Position numbers and translations under genes: made by a program. Under the pieces are notes generated by a model, which saw nothing but the letters and a program-made list of their open reading frames with translations, made no database searches and had not been told where the DNA came from. A stretch of DNA of 64,000 nucleotides. It comes from DAISJM01 sp036821485 (lineage in GTDB: Bacteria; Verrucomicrobiota; Kiritimatiellia; CAIQIC01; JAGNIJ01). The stretch spans positions 142,947-206,946 of the forward strand of contig DAISJM010000001.1 in NCBI GenBank assembly GCA_036821485.1, written 5' to 3'. Below, in pieces: positions 51,742-60,236 of the stretch (its first letter is position 1; every line of letters begins with the position of its first letter).

Positions 51742-52236
51742 ATGGCCCCCGACGACAGGAAACCCGCGGCGGGCAAAGTTCTTGCCACCAATCGCAAGGC
51801 ATTCCGGGATTACTTTGTCCTCGAAAAGATCGAGGCGGGTATCGAGTTGCGTGGTGCCGAAGTCAAATCTCTCCGCGAGGGACGCTTCAGCCTGGCCGAG
51901 GGTTTCGCACTCATAGAGGACGGGCAGGTCTTCCTCCAAGGGCTGCATATCCAGCCGTATGTTCACGCGCGCGCAGCCGAACAGGATCCTGATCGCCGCA
52001 AACGCCTCCTTCTTCATCGTCGCGAGATTGACCGCATCCTGGGCCAGGCCGCGGTCAAGGGGCACGCGCTGATTCCGCTGACCATCTACTTCAAACACGG
52101 CATGGTCAAGGTCGAGCTGGGCATCTGCAAAGGCAAACATGCCGAGGATAAGCGCGACGCGCTGCGCAAGAAGACGGCCGATCGCGAGGCCGAACGCGCA
52201 ATGGCGTCGCGAACCCGACGATCCGTTCGCTCGTGA
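51742..52236 (+). CDS. smpB: tmRNA-binding protein SmpB
   Basis: Brings tmRNA to stalled ribosomes. Conserved motifs: VLATNRKAFRDYFVLEKIEAGIELRGAEVKSLREG, the tmRNA-binding beta barrel, and KVELGICKGKHAEDKRDALRKKTADREAERAM, the basic tail that enters the mRNA channel. ATG 51742 with GGGAG eight bases upstream. 164 residues. No tmRNA was recognised in the flanks. Stops of smpB and rsmA are two bases apart, tail to tail. Confidence 0.96.
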   Translation: MAPDDRKPAAGKVLATNRKAFRDYFVLEKIEAGIELRGAEVKSLREGRFSLAEGFALIEDGQVFLQGLHIQPYVHARAAEQDPDRRKRLLLHRREIDRILGQAAVKGHALIPLTIYFKHGMVKVELGICKGKHAEDKRDALRKKTADREAERAMASRTRRSVRS

Positions 52237-52238
52237 CG

Positions 52239-53114
52239 TTACGGCGATTCTGTCGGCGAGGCGAGGCGCAGGCCTTCCCGTACCAGTGCGTTGGAGAAGG
52301 CGGCCCATTCGGCAGGCAGAACATTCTCCGGGCGTGCTTCAGCCCGTACGCCAATGCCGGCCAGCATGCGATCAGCGATGGCTCTGCCGTCGGCGTGAAA
52401 CTCCGATGCAAGCACGGTGTGTAGTTGCTTGCGTCTGCGCGAAAAAGCCAGCTTGAGAAGTGCCGTCAGTTGATCGACGTCGGCCACGGTCGGCGGCTGC
52501 TCCAAGAGTTGCAGATTCACGATGGAGGAATGCACTTCCGGCGCGGGGAGGAAGCACGTGGGCCTGACATCCTTCTCGATCACGACGTCGTAGCGAAGCT
52601 GGGTCAGGATGCTCAACAGGCCATAATCCTTCGTCTCGGGCTTTGCATTCAACCGGTGCGCGACTTCCTTCTGCACCGTGATGACCATGCGCTCGGGCGG
52701 CTGCGGGCTCTGAATCAGTGTCACCAGCAAGCGGCTGGCAATGGAGTAGGGCAGATTCGCAACCATTTTGTTGATGCCGCCGGCGAGAAGTTTAGCCAAA
52801 TCGACATCGAGCACATCCGCGTGGATCAACTCCACGCGATCCGACTTCGCAAATCGGTCCTTCAGGTGTTCAAAAAGACGCCGGTCCTTCTCAATCGCGA
52901 CGACGCGACCTGCCCAACGTTCCAACCATTCGGTGACCACACCCAGGCCCGGACCAACCTCCAGCACCTGGTCGCTTTGTCTCAGCTCGGCCGCCGCGAG
53001 GAGAATGCGGAGAATATTGGCATCGATCAGGAAATTCTGTCCGAGAACCTTGCTGGGGCGCAGGTCGAGCTGGTCCAGCAGTGCTTTAACCTCGGAAGGA
53101 GCGGTGAGATTCAT
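52239..53114 (-). CDS. rsmA: 16S rRNA dimethyladenosine transferase (KsgA/RsmA)
   Basis: Dimethylates two adjacent adenines in helix 45 of 16S rRNA. Motifs: KVLGQNFLIDANIL, VLEVGPGLGVVTEWL (SAM), VVAIEKDRRL, HADVLDVD, and catalytic NLPYSIASRLL. 291 residues. Third gene of a surA-pdxA-rsmA set on the minus strand; 64 bp separate it from pdxA. Confidence 0.96.
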   Translation of the reverse strand: MNLTAPSEVKALLDQLDLRPSKVLGQNFLIDANILRILLAAAELRQSDQVLEVGPGLGVVTEWLERWAGRVVAIEKDRRLFEHLKDRFAKSDRVELIHADVLDVDLAKLLAGGINKMVANLPYSIASRLLVTLIQSPQPPERMVITVQKEVAHRLNAKPETKDYGLLSILTQLRYDVVIEKDVRPTCFLPAPEVHSSIVNLQLLEQPPTVADVDQLTALLKLAFSRRRKQLHTVLASEFHADGRAIADRMLAGIGVRAEARPENVLPAEWAAFSNALVREGLRLASPTESP

Positions 53115-53178
53115 GGGGCGGGGGGAGAGGGAAAGAATGGTTAATGGTTCTATGGTTAAAGGATGCTGACCACGCCGG

Positions 53179-54186
53179 TTAGCGGGCTCTCCACGGGTTC
53201 TTGCGTTGCGCGAGTTTCACAGCCCAGCGGACGGCCTCGACCATGCTCGACGGATTGGCGATGCCGCGCCCTGCAATATCGAACGCGGTTCCATGGTCGG
53301 GCGACGTCCGGACGATGGGAAGGCCAAGCGTGATGTTTACGCCGCATTCAAAGGCGAGCATCTTCAGCGGACCCAATCCCTGGTCATGATACATGGCCAC
53401 GACGGCGTCGTGTTGTCCGTTGATGGCCTGATGAAAGATGACATCGGCCGGGATCGGCCCTGCGACGCGAAAACCTTTTCGGCGGGCGGCGACGATGGCG
53501 GGGGTGATGACGCGCTTCTCTTCGCTGCCCAGCGCGCCGCCGTCGCCGGCGTGGGGGTTCAGTCCGCAGACGCCGATGCGAGCGCCGCGACAGCCCAGCC
53601 ACGGCAGCGCCTCCCCGGTCAGTTCGATGGTCTCCAGCAGTGCGGCCGTGTTGAGTGTTGCCGCAACCTTGGCGAGAGGAACGTGGCGCGTGGCCAGGAT
53701 GACGCGCAGGCCGGGGCCGAACAGCATCATGGCAAAGCGTTTCGTTCCGCACAACCGGGCAAGCATTTCCGTGTGGCCCGGCGCGCGAATACCTGCGGCT
53801 TGCAGCCCCTCTTTGCAGATCGGAGCTGTCACCATGCCGTGCAGCTTGCGATTGAGACAGGCCGCAACGGCTGCATGAATCCAGGCTTCAGCGGCGCGCG
53901 AAGCGGCGGCTGTGACGCGTCCCGGCTTCAAGGTTGGTGTGAGCCGAGGCGCCGGATCCCAAATCGAAATGGCCGGAAGCGCAGATGTCGGAAGATCGAG
54001 TGGACAGACAGGGGGCGTGGAGAGGTGCAGGCGGCGTGCCTGCCGGGCAACGACAGACGGCGACCCGATCAGTACAAAATGAACATTACGTGGCCAGCCA
54101 CGCTGGTGCACGGCCTTGAGGGCGATCTCAGGGCCTATGCCGTTGACATCACCGAGCGTGATGCCGATGCGGACGGCTTTCTTCAT
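53179..54186 (-). CDS. pdxA: 4-hydroxythreonine-4-phosphate dehydrogenase PdxA (PdxA family)
   Basis: NAD-dependent step of deoxyxylulose-5-phosphate-dependent vitamin B6 synthesis. Markers: IGITLGDVNGIGPEIALKAV, APGHTEMLARLC, metal-binding His in TLNTAALLE-following and MYHDQGLGPLKMLAFECGVNITLGLPIVRTSPDHGTAFDIAG. 335 residues. GDVNGIGPE differs slightly from the usual GDPAGIGPE; a PdxA2-type sugar-acid dehydrogenase is less likely given the neighbours surA and rsmA, the known arrangement. Confidence 0.9.
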   Translation of the reverse strand: MKKAVRIGITLGDVNGIGPEIALKAVHQRGWPRNVHFVLIGSPSVVARQARRLHLSTPPVCPLDLPTSALPAISIWDPAPRLTPTLKPGRVTAAASRAAEAWIHAAVAACLNRKLHGMVTAPICKEGLQAAGIRAPGHTEMLARLCGTKRFAMMLFGPGLRVILATRHVPLAKVAATLNTAALLETIELTGEALPWLGCRGARIGVCGLNPHAGDGGALGSEEKRVITPAIVAARRKGFRVAGPIPADVIFHQAINGQHDAVVAMYHDQGLGPLKMLAFECGVNITLGLPIVRTSPDHGTAFDIAGRGIANPSSMVEAVRWAVKLAQRKNPWRAR

Positions 54187-54195
54187 GGCGAAAGC

Positions 54196-55182
54196 TTACT
54201 CCTCCGACGTGTGGAAGACCTTGACGTAGTACTTGTCCTTCAGGCGCTGAATCCACGCCTTGTACAAGCGATCTTCCTCTGTCTTGCGAAGTTCTTTCTC
54301 AATGGACTGCTGCGCCTCTTCGAAGGGCGTTACTGCGGCGCTCTTCTTCGCCTCGACCTTGAGAATGTAGAGTTCGTCCTGGGTGGGGATGACCTCGCTG
54401 ATGCGCCCCGGCTCAAGCCCGTTGGCTGCATCGGCCAATTCCGGGCGGAGGCTGCCGGGCTCGACCCAGCCCATGTCGCCGCCTTTTGCCGCCTTGATGC
54501 CCTCCGACGATGCTTTGGCGACCTCGCCAAAGTCCTCGCCTGCGAGCAAGCGTTCGCGGATATGCTCTGCTTCACCAAGCTTTGCAGCCTGATCTTCCTC
54601 TGTCGTACCCTTGTGCAGCGCAATCATGCGGAGCTTGATCTGGGCCGGGGTACGATACTTGTCGATGCTGGCATCATAGACTTCGCGCACGGCGCGCGGC
54701 GCGATGATGACCTTGTCGGTCACTTCCTTCCGCCGGAGAATGGTGACCTCGAGGCGGTTTCGGGTCTCCGTGCGCCAGTCGTCCAGCGTCAGGCGATCTT
54801 CCGTGAGGGCCTTGAGGAAGGCCGCGCGGTCGTTGTTGAAGTGATCGCTGACAATCTCGCTGATCTGATCGTCGATGAAGCGGTCCGGGATCACTCCGCC
54901 TTGGGCCGTGAATTCCTCGAGGATGAGGGCACGCTCTATCAGCGCCTGAAGACCGGTCTGGAAGGCTTCTTCTGTCTTGGTTTCCAGTTCGTCGCCTGAG
55001 TAGCTGCTTTCCAGCTGGAGCCGAACGGGTTGAATGAGTGCCAGCACATCGCCGACCGTGATCACGCGGCTGTTGACCAGAGCGGCGTAACCATCCACTT
55101 CCATGCCGGCGCCGTGCGAGGGTCCGGCGCAACAGGCCAGGACGGCGGCCGCGAATAGAACCATATACAGACGTGTTTTCAT
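54196..55182 (-). CDS. surA: SurA/PpiC-type periplasmic peptidyl-prolyl isomerase
   Basis: Exported chaperone for outer-membrane proteins. A signal peptide (MKTRLYMVLFAAAVLACCAGPSHGA) is followed by the SurA N-terminal helical domain (YAALVNSRVITVGDVLALIQP ... LIERALILEEF ... IDDQISEIV). One parvulin domain comes next (about 175-270, QIKLRMIALHKGT ... GGDMGWVEPGSLRPELADAANGLEPGRISEVI). A C-terminal helix closes it. SurA of E. coli has two parvulin domains; here only one is present. It begins the surA-pdxA-rsmA unit. Confidence 0.9.
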   Translation of the reverse strand: MKTRLYMVLFAAAVLACCAGPSHGAGMEVDGYAALVNSRVITVGDVLALIQPVRLQLESSYSGDELETKTEEAFQTGLQALIERALILEEFTAQGGVIPDRFIDDQISEIVSDHFNNDRAAFLKALTEDRLTLDDWRTETRNRLEVTILRRKEVTDKVIIAPRAVREVYDASIDKYRTPAQIKLRMIALHKGTTEEDQAAKLGEAEHIRERLLAGEDFGEVAKASSEGIKAAKGGDMGWVEPGSLRPELADAANGLEPGRISEVIPTQDELYILKVEAKKSAAVTPFEEAQQSIEKELRKTEEDRLYKAWIQRLKDKYYVKVFHTSEE

Positions 55183-55241
55183 GGGTAAATCGATATCGGC
55201 CGAATATGGCAGATGAATCCGGCCTTCGCAACGTGTTTCAA

Positions 55242-56201
55242 TCAGACCGGCGGCATGTCGATGAGTACTTTGAGGGCACCCGGCTGGGTTGCGGCGGCAA
55301 AGGCCTCGACCGCGCGGTCGAGCGGAAAGCGGTGGGTGATCAGGCCTTCAAGCGGGAAGCAGTGTCGGGCGATTTCGGCGAGTCCGCGCCGGAAGTCGCC
55401 GCATCGTGAGCCGAGAATGTTGATCTCATGAATTACGACGGGGGCCAGGTTCATGCCGCCCTCGGCGGCGATCGTGGATTTTAGCACCACGGTGCCGCGT
55501 GGCCGGCAAAGCGCGATGGACTCCATGAGGCCCGCGGAGGTGCCGGTGGCTTCCACCACCACGTCTGCGCCACCGTCCTCCGCGCCGGTCTTTGCCGTTG
55601 TTCGGACGCCGTTCCATCGGGCCTTCTTCAGTTTCCCGGGGTGGTGCCCGACCAGCGTGACATGCCGCGAGACGGTGGAGAGGGCCCAGGCGCAAAGAAT
55701 GCCCAGTTTGCCGTCGCCGAGTACCATGCAGCGGTCGGTCGGCGAGATGGGCAACTGATCCAGAATTCGGAACGCGGCAGAAAGTGGCTCCACAAAAACC
55801 GCGGCATCGTCAGAAATGTCGTCCGGCACGGCGTACAGATTGGAGCTTGGAAGTGTGCAGTATTCGGCGAAGCAGCCGTCGAGGTTGAAGATGCCAAGCG
55901 TGGATCGGTTTGGGCAATGGTGGCCGAGCCCGCGTCGGCACCAATCGCAATCGCCGCATGCGGCGTTGATGTCGCCGACCACGCGCCGGCCGAGAAGCGA
56001 TGCGTCATCGCTCTGATCGACGATACCGACGAACTCATGGCCGGGCACACCGCGGAAGTTCATGTAGCCGCGCGTGATTTCCTGGTCGGTCCGGCAGATG
56101 CCGGCGCGGATCACGCGGATGCGCGTCCAGCCGGGACGCGGAGCGGGAAGGGGATGATTCGCGTCGAGCCTCAGGTGGCCGTCAAACACCAGTGCTTTCA
56201 T
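55242..56201 (-). CDS. Zinc-dependent medium-chain alcohol/polyol dehydrogenase
   Basis: MDR-family oxidoreductase of about 319 residues. Catalytic zinc ligands: Cys in RAGICRTDQE, His-Glu in VPGHEFVG, and an acidic residue in FVEPLSAAFRIL. The structural zinc is CGDCDWCRRGLGHHC. The NAD fold has MVLGDGKLGILCAWAL. The start at 56201 (MKALVFDGHLRL) matches the usual N-terminus; ATG 56213 is possible. It resembles threonine/sorbitol-type dehydrogenases. Divergent from the Gfo/Idh gene; both could act on a sugar or cyclitol. Confidence 0.88.
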   Translation of the reverse strand: MKALVFDGHLRLDANHPLPAPRPGWTRIRVIRAGICRTDQEITRGYMNFRGVPGHEFVGIVDQSDDASLLGRRVVGDINAACGDCDWCRRGLGHHCPNRSTLGIFNLDGCFAEYCTLPSSNLYAVPDDISDDAAVFVEPLSAAFRILDQLPISPTDRCMVLGDGKLGILCAWALSTVSRHVTLVGHHPGKLKKARWNGVRTTAKTGAEDGGADVVVEATGTSAGLMESIALCRPRGTVVLKSTIAAEGGMNLAPVVIHEINILGSRCGDFRRGLAEIARHCFPLEGLITHRFPLDRAVEAFAAATQPGALKVLIDMPPV

Positions 56202-56314
56202 GAGCGTCACCATATCGGGCGCGGGACCGGCGATCAAGTGCCTTGCGGCACATGCTTGACACCGTGGTCGGTGATTCCTAGCGTAGTCGTCCAATATTCC
56301 AACGAGGGGTTGCC

Positions 56315-57409
56315 ATGAACATCGGTATCGTCGGATGCGGCAATGTCAGCGATGTGTACCTCCAGAACCTCAAGCGCTTCGATGCTGTGAGCGTTCGGGC
56401 GTGCGCTGATGTGGACGCTGAACGCGCCCGGGCGAAAGCGGAGCATCATGCGATTGCGCGGGCCTGCACCATGGATGAACTCGTGACCGATCCCGAGATT
56501 CAGTTGATCGTCAATCTAACCCCGCCCAAAACGCACTTTGACATCGCGCTGAAGGCGCTCGAGGCGGGCAAGCACGTTTACAATGAGAAGCCGTTGGCCC
56601 TGACTCGTGACGAGGGCCGGCGGCTGATGGACCTGGCCGCGTCGAAGGGCCTCCGGGTTGGCGGCGCGCCGGACACCTTTATGGGTTCCTCGCTGCAGAC
56701 TTGCCGAAAGGTCATCGATTCGGGCGTGATTGGCGTACCCGTGGCGGCGTCGGCCTTCATGCTTTGTCATGGTCACGAGAGCTGGCACCCCAACCCCGGG
56801 TTCTTCTATGAGGCGGGTGGCGGCCCCCTGTTCGACATGGGGCCCTACTACCTTACAGCGCTGGTCAGTCTTATCGGGCCGATACGTCGTGTTGCCGGCT
56901 CCGCCTCTTCGGCATTTCCCGAGCGCACGGTGGGTGCCGGCGAGAAGCAGGGGCAGAAGATTGCCGTGCAAACGCCCACCCATATCGGGGCGTTGCTCGA
57001 GTTCGCCGAAGGACAAGCCGGTACGCTCACGATGAGTTTCGACGTGTGGCACCACCAGCTTCCGTGCATCGAGGTCTACTGCACGGACGGCACGCTGAGC
57101 GTGCCGGATCCCAATATGTTTGATGGCGAGGTGCGTGTTCGTGCGTCCAACGGCAAGACGTGGCGGAAGATTGGTTCGACCCATGGCTACGCGGAGAACA
57201 GTCGCGGGCTGGGTGTGGCCGACATGGCCCGCGCGATCGACACCGGACGCCCGCATCGCGCCAGCGGGGAGATGACTTTTCACGTGCTGGACGTGATGCA
57301 GTCCATCCTGGAGGCGGCCCGCGAAGGCCGGCACGTGGATGTGGCAAGCCGTTGTGCGAGGCCGGCGCGCATGCCGCAGGAAATGGAATTCGGGCAGATC
57401 GACGACTAG
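56315..57409 (+). CDS. Gfo/Idh/MocA-family oxidoreductase
   Basis: Rossmann-fold NAD(P) oxidoreductase, 364 residues. IGIVGCGNVSDVYLQNL is the nucleotide loop; the catalytic Lys is in GKHVYNEKPLALTRDEG; the C-terminal domain is beta-sheet with GGGPLFDMGPYYLTALVSLIG, whose Asp and His (here Tyr) belong to the substrate site. Members oxidise or epimerise sugars and inositols. ATG 56315 with GAGGGG upstream. It is divergent from the alcohol dehydrogenase; converges on the PurF-like gene. Confidence 0.9.
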   Translation: MNIGIVGCGNVSDVYLQNLKRFDAVSVRACADVDAERARAKAEHHAIARACTMDELVTDPEIQLIVNLTPPKTHFDIALKALEAGKHVYNEKPLALTRDEGRRLMDLAASKGLRVGGAPDTFMGSSLQTCRKVIDSGVIGVPVAASAFMLCHGHESWHPNPGFFYEAGGGPLFDMGPYYLTALVSLIGPIRRVAGSASSAFPERTVGAGEKQGQKIAVQTPTHIGALLEFAEGQAGTLTMSFDVWHHQLPCIEVYCTDGTLSVPDPNMFDGEVRVRASNGKTWRKIGSTHGYAENSRGLGVADMARAIDTGRPHRASGEMTFHVLDVMQSILEAAREGRHVDVASRCARPARMPQEMEFGQIDD

Positions 57410-57418
57410 CTGCGATTA

Positions 57419-58819
57419 CTACTCTTTTCCTGTCCAGCAGTAGGTGCAGACCTTTTCCGCGGGCAGGCCGATGGCCTCGATGAGATCCTCGATGCGCTGA
57501 TATTTCAGCGTGGTCAGCCCGAGCCGCTTTCGGATGGACTCGACCATCGCGCAGTGTTTTTCCGAGTCGGACAGTGCGTAGGTTTGCAGATCTTTTCCGT
57601 CTTCGCCTTCGAGTTCTTTGACGGCGCGCCGGCCCGCAAGATCCAGCTCCGACCGTGAACGCGAGAAGTTCAGGAACTTGCAGCCGAACAGGAGCGGCGG
57701 GCAGGCCGGACGCATATGCACTTCCTTTGCGCCGCTGTCAAAGAGACGCTTGATGGTGTCCTGTAGTTGGGTTCCGCGCACGATGGAGTCTTCGCAGAAC
57801 AGCAGCTTCTTGTCCTTGATGATTTCCCGAACCGGGATCAACTTCATGCGGGCGACCAGATCCCGGATGCCTTGATCCTGCGGCATGAAGCTGCGCGGCC
57901 AGGTGGGTGTGTATTTCACGAACGGCCGGCGGTAAGGAATCTTCGCCTCGCTGGCGTACCCGATTGCATGGCCGACGCCGGAGTCGGGGATGCCGGCCAC
58001 CATGTCGACCTGGACATTGTCCTTCCGCGCGAGTGCCGCGCCGCACCGATTACGCGCGTCTTCGACGTTGATCCCTTCGTAGCTGGAGGCCGGGTAGCCG
58101 TAATAGACCCACAGGAAAGCGCAGATCTGCATCCGTTGCTGCGGTGGGCGGCGCTGTTCCACGCCTTCCGGCGTGATGCGGACGATTTCGCCGGGACCCA
58201 GGTCCCTCGTGACCTCGTAGCCAAGGTTGGGAAACGCGCAGGTCTCCATGGTGACGGCATAGGAGTCGTCCTTCTTGCCCAGGATCACCGGTGTGCGGCC
58301 GAGCCGGTCGCGTGAGGCATAAATCCCGTGATCCGTGAGCAACAGGATGGATGCGGAACCCTCAATCGCGGCCTGGGCCTTCTGAATGCCGGCCTCGAAG
58401 GTCGCCTCTTCGTTGATCAGGGTGGCGATGATTTCCGTCGGGTTGATTTCTTCGCCGCTCATTTCGGAGAAGTGTGTCGTCCGCTTCTGGAACGCCTTCT
58501 TTGTCAACTCTTCGGCGTTCTTTACCACGCCCACCGTCACGATGGCGTAGGTGCCGAGATGCGAGCCGATGATAAGCGGTTGGTCTTCGTAGTCGCTGAT
58601 CACGCCGATGCCGGTGTGGCCGTGCAGCTTGGTGATGTCGTGTTCAAACTTTGAGCGGAACTGCGCATTGGAGATGTCGTGGATGAATCGGTTGAGCCCG
58701 TTGCCATTGCGAACGGCCAGGCCGCCACGCTTGGTGCCCAGATGCGAGTGATAGTCTGTTCCGTAGAAGAGATCGGTGACACAGTCCTGTTTCGAGGCCA
58801 CGCCGAAGAAGCCGCCCAT
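57419..58819 (-). CDS. PurF-like amidophosphoribosyltransferase without the N-terminal catalytic Cys
   Basis: Resembles glutamine PRPP amidotransferase. GGAGG sits before the ATG at 58819. The N-terminal nucleophile domain reads MGGFFGVASKQDCVTDLFYGTDYHSHLGTKRGGLAVRN, where canonical PurF has Cys after the Met; here it is Gly. The PRPP loop is intact (KKLLFCEDSIVRGTQ). The end VCTYCWTGKE keeps a Cys-x2-Cys pair as in iron-sulphur PurF proteins. So glutaminase activity is probably absent or changed (ammonia use, or another nucleophile such as Cys13). I recall close relatives annotated as PurF in other phyla. It lies 57 bp after a TrpF-like gene. Confidence 0.82.
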   Translation of the reverse strand: MGGFFGVASKQDCVTDLFYGTDYHSHLGTKRGGLAVRNGNGLNRFIHDISNAQFRSKFEHDITKLHGHTGIGVISDYEDQPLIIGSHLGTYAIVTVGVVKNAEELTKKAFQKRTTHFSEMSGEEINPTEIIATLINEEATFEAGIQKAQAAIEGSASILLLTDHGIYASRDRLGRTPVILGKKDDSYAVTMETCAFPNLGYEVTRDLGPGEIVRITPEGVEQRRPPQQRMQICAFLWVYYGYPASSYEGINVEDARNRCGAALARKDNVQVDMVAGIPDSGVGHAIGYASEAKIPYRRPFVKYTPTWPRSFMPQDQGIRDLVARMKLIPVREIIKDKKLLFCEDSIVRGTQLQDTIKRLFDSGAKEVHMRPACPPLLFGCKFLNFSRSRSELDLAGRRAVKELEGEDGKDLQTYALSDSEKHCAMVESIRKRLGLTTLKYQRIEDLIEAIGLPAEKVCTYCWTGKE

Positions 58820-58876
58820 GAGAGTCCTCCTGTTGAAAACCCGGATGATAGTGTGGCGATCGCGGAACGGCAAGGT

Positions 58877-59569
58877 TCAGTGAACAAGATCGGCAAATCC
58901 GCGCCGCGCCTCATCGGCGAAGCAGCGGACGAGGGCTTCATCCTTCCGGCCATCGGGGCCTTCGACGCCGGTATGGGCGTCGACGCCAGCGGGATGGACC
59001 CGGGCAATGGCGTCATAGACGTTGTCGGGCTTGAGGCCACCTGCGAGGATGACGGGCCGCGGAGAGATCGCGACGAGGTTGGCGCTGATCCGCCAATCGT
59101 GAAGCTTCCCTGTCGCGCCGGTCGCCCCGGTGGCGGGGTCGTAAGTGTCGGTGATGAAGGCATCCACAACGTCTGCGAGGTCAGCGACTTCGCGTTGCAG
59201 GCCGGATTCGTTTTCGCCGCGCACAATCAGACTCTTGATGACCAGAAGTTCCGGATCGAGCCTGCGCAGTTCAGCCAATTCGCCCCGCGACACATCGCCG
59301 TGAAGTTGGACGTGCCGCGAGCCGAGTTTCCGGCAGAAAGCATCGATGTCGCGCGCCTTGTCGAGATAGGTGATCAGCACTCCAAACGATGGGGCGGGAA
59401 GGGAGGCGATGATTCGGGCTGCCTCGTCCTCCGTGAGGTCCTCCCGGTGGACGGCAAGGCGCAGCGGAAAGCCGAGTGCCGGAACGCCGCAACGGATGAC
59501 GAGGTCTGCCTCTGCGGAGTCGCAGATGCCGGCGATCTGGATGAACGGATAAGGCAGAACCGGTTTCAT
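58877..59569 (-). CDS. TrpF-like (phosphoribosylanthranilate isomerase fold) protein
   Basis: A 230-residue TIM barrel. Similar points to TrpF: IQIAGICDSAEADLVIRCGVPALGFPL for KICGLT..., HVQLHGDVSRGELAEL, DTYDPATGATGATGKLHDW for the phosphate loop, VILAGGLKPDNVYDAI and GVDAHTGVEG with GRKD. The Cys of KICGLT is shifted by two, so the catalytic pair may be changed. No other trp gene is near. Its immediate partner is the PurF-like gene, so both may act in a PRPP or aminosugar pathway rather than tryptophan synthesis (inference). Confidence 0.78.
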   Translation of the reverse strand: MKPVLPYPFIQIAGICDSAEADLVIRCGVPALGFPLRLAVHREDLTEDEAARIIASLPAPSFGVLITYLDKARDIDAFCRKLGSRHVQLHGDVSRGELAELRRLDPELLVIKSLIVRGENESGLQREVADLADVVDAFITDTYDPATGATGATGKLHDWRISANLVAISPRPVILAGGLKPDNVYDAIARVHPAGVDAHTGVEGPDGRKDEALVRCFADEARRGFADLVH

Positions 59570-59624
59570 GATGGCTGTTCCACGGTGTCACAAAAGACGG
59601 CCGCGGACAAGCGTGCCGCTTGCG

Positions 59625-59909
59625 TCAGTCACGATAAACTTCGTCGTGCGAACCGATGTCCAGCAGCACGATCTCCCGGGCTTTGACCCGGAGTATCAGG
59701 ACGATACGGTGACTGTACGTCAAGCTGGCGGCGAGCTTTCCGTGATGCTTGCCTTTTAATGCATGCAATCGCAGCCGGGGCGCATGAGGGTCGTCCTCGA
59801 GTTGCTTGAGTGCTGCGTGGAGTTCGCCTGCCAGCTCCGGGTTCCGGCGGATGAACTTTTTTGCTGTTCGCAGGAACGATTCGGTCCAGACGAGTTGGTG
59901 GGTGGGCAT
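59625..59909 (-). CDS. RelE/YafQ-type mRNA interferase toxin
   Basis: A 94-residue toxin of the RelE/ParE fold. Marks: LVWTESFLRTAKKFIRRNPELAGEL, LRLHALKGKHHGKLAASLTYSHRIVLILRV and IVLLDIGSHDEVYR. The His-Asp-Glu end resembles YafQ/RelE-StbE mRNases. ATG 59909 is four bases past the antitoxin stop; a GTG at 59921 would overlap it. Expressed with the antitoxin from one promoter. Confidence 0.88.
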   Translation of the reverse strand: MPTHQLVWTESFLRTAKKFIRRNPELAGELHAALKQLEDDPHAPRLRLHALKGKHHGKLAASLTYSHRIVLILRVKAREIVLLDIGSHDEVYRD

Positions 59910-59913
59910 CGCG

Positions 59914-60168
59914 TCACGCACCTTTTCGAATGGCGTGCATCAACTGCGCGGCGGACCCGCGCTGGATGCGGCCTGCCTTCAGATCGGCATCCGATGCCGC
60001 CAGCCGCGCTTCGGCAAGGTCGTTCAGCATTTGCTGATAGTCGGATTCCGACATGACAACGTACTGGGCCCGACTCTCCTTGATGACGTGGACGGGCCCG
60101 TTCTCCACAGGCTTGTCCACGGCCGAGATGCCGCGCCGCTTGATTTCCCCAGCCGATATGATGTTCAT
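59914..60168 (-). CDS. Phd/YefM-family antitoxin
   Basis: An 84-residue partner of the RelE-type toxin. MNIISAGEIKRRGISAVDKPVENGPVHVIKESRAQYVVMSESDYQQML is the DNA-binding Phd fold, and the C-terminal half (EARLAASDADLKAGRIQRGSAAQLMHAI) should cover the toxin. It should bind the AGTACC operator upstream and repress the pair. Confidence 0.9.
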   Translation of the reverse strand: MNIISAGEIKRRGISAVDKPVENGPVHVIKESRAQYVVMSESDYQQMLNDLAEARLAASDADLKAGRIQRGSAAQLMHAIRKGA

Positions 60169-60183
60169 CTGGATTCCTTTGTC

Positions 60184-60220
60184 ACAGTACTAATATAAGT
60201 ACCGTATAAGGTACTGTCAA
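60184..60220 (-). promoter_or_regulatory. Promoter and operator of the RelE/Phd pair
   Basis: Minus strand: TTGACA (60220-60215), 17 bp, TATATT (60197-60192). The spacer is a palindrome AGTACC-GTATAA-GGTACT (60198-60215), and outer arms ACAGTAC (60184) and GTACTGT (60211) flank it. A near-textbook autoregulated promoter. Confidence 0.85.
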
Positions 60221-60236
60221 CAGTGCTGGGTGGGCT

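Noticed and set aside
51712..52300. tmRNA near smpB
   Set aside because: The flanks of smpB are coding or only two bases long; no tRNA-like ends were seen.
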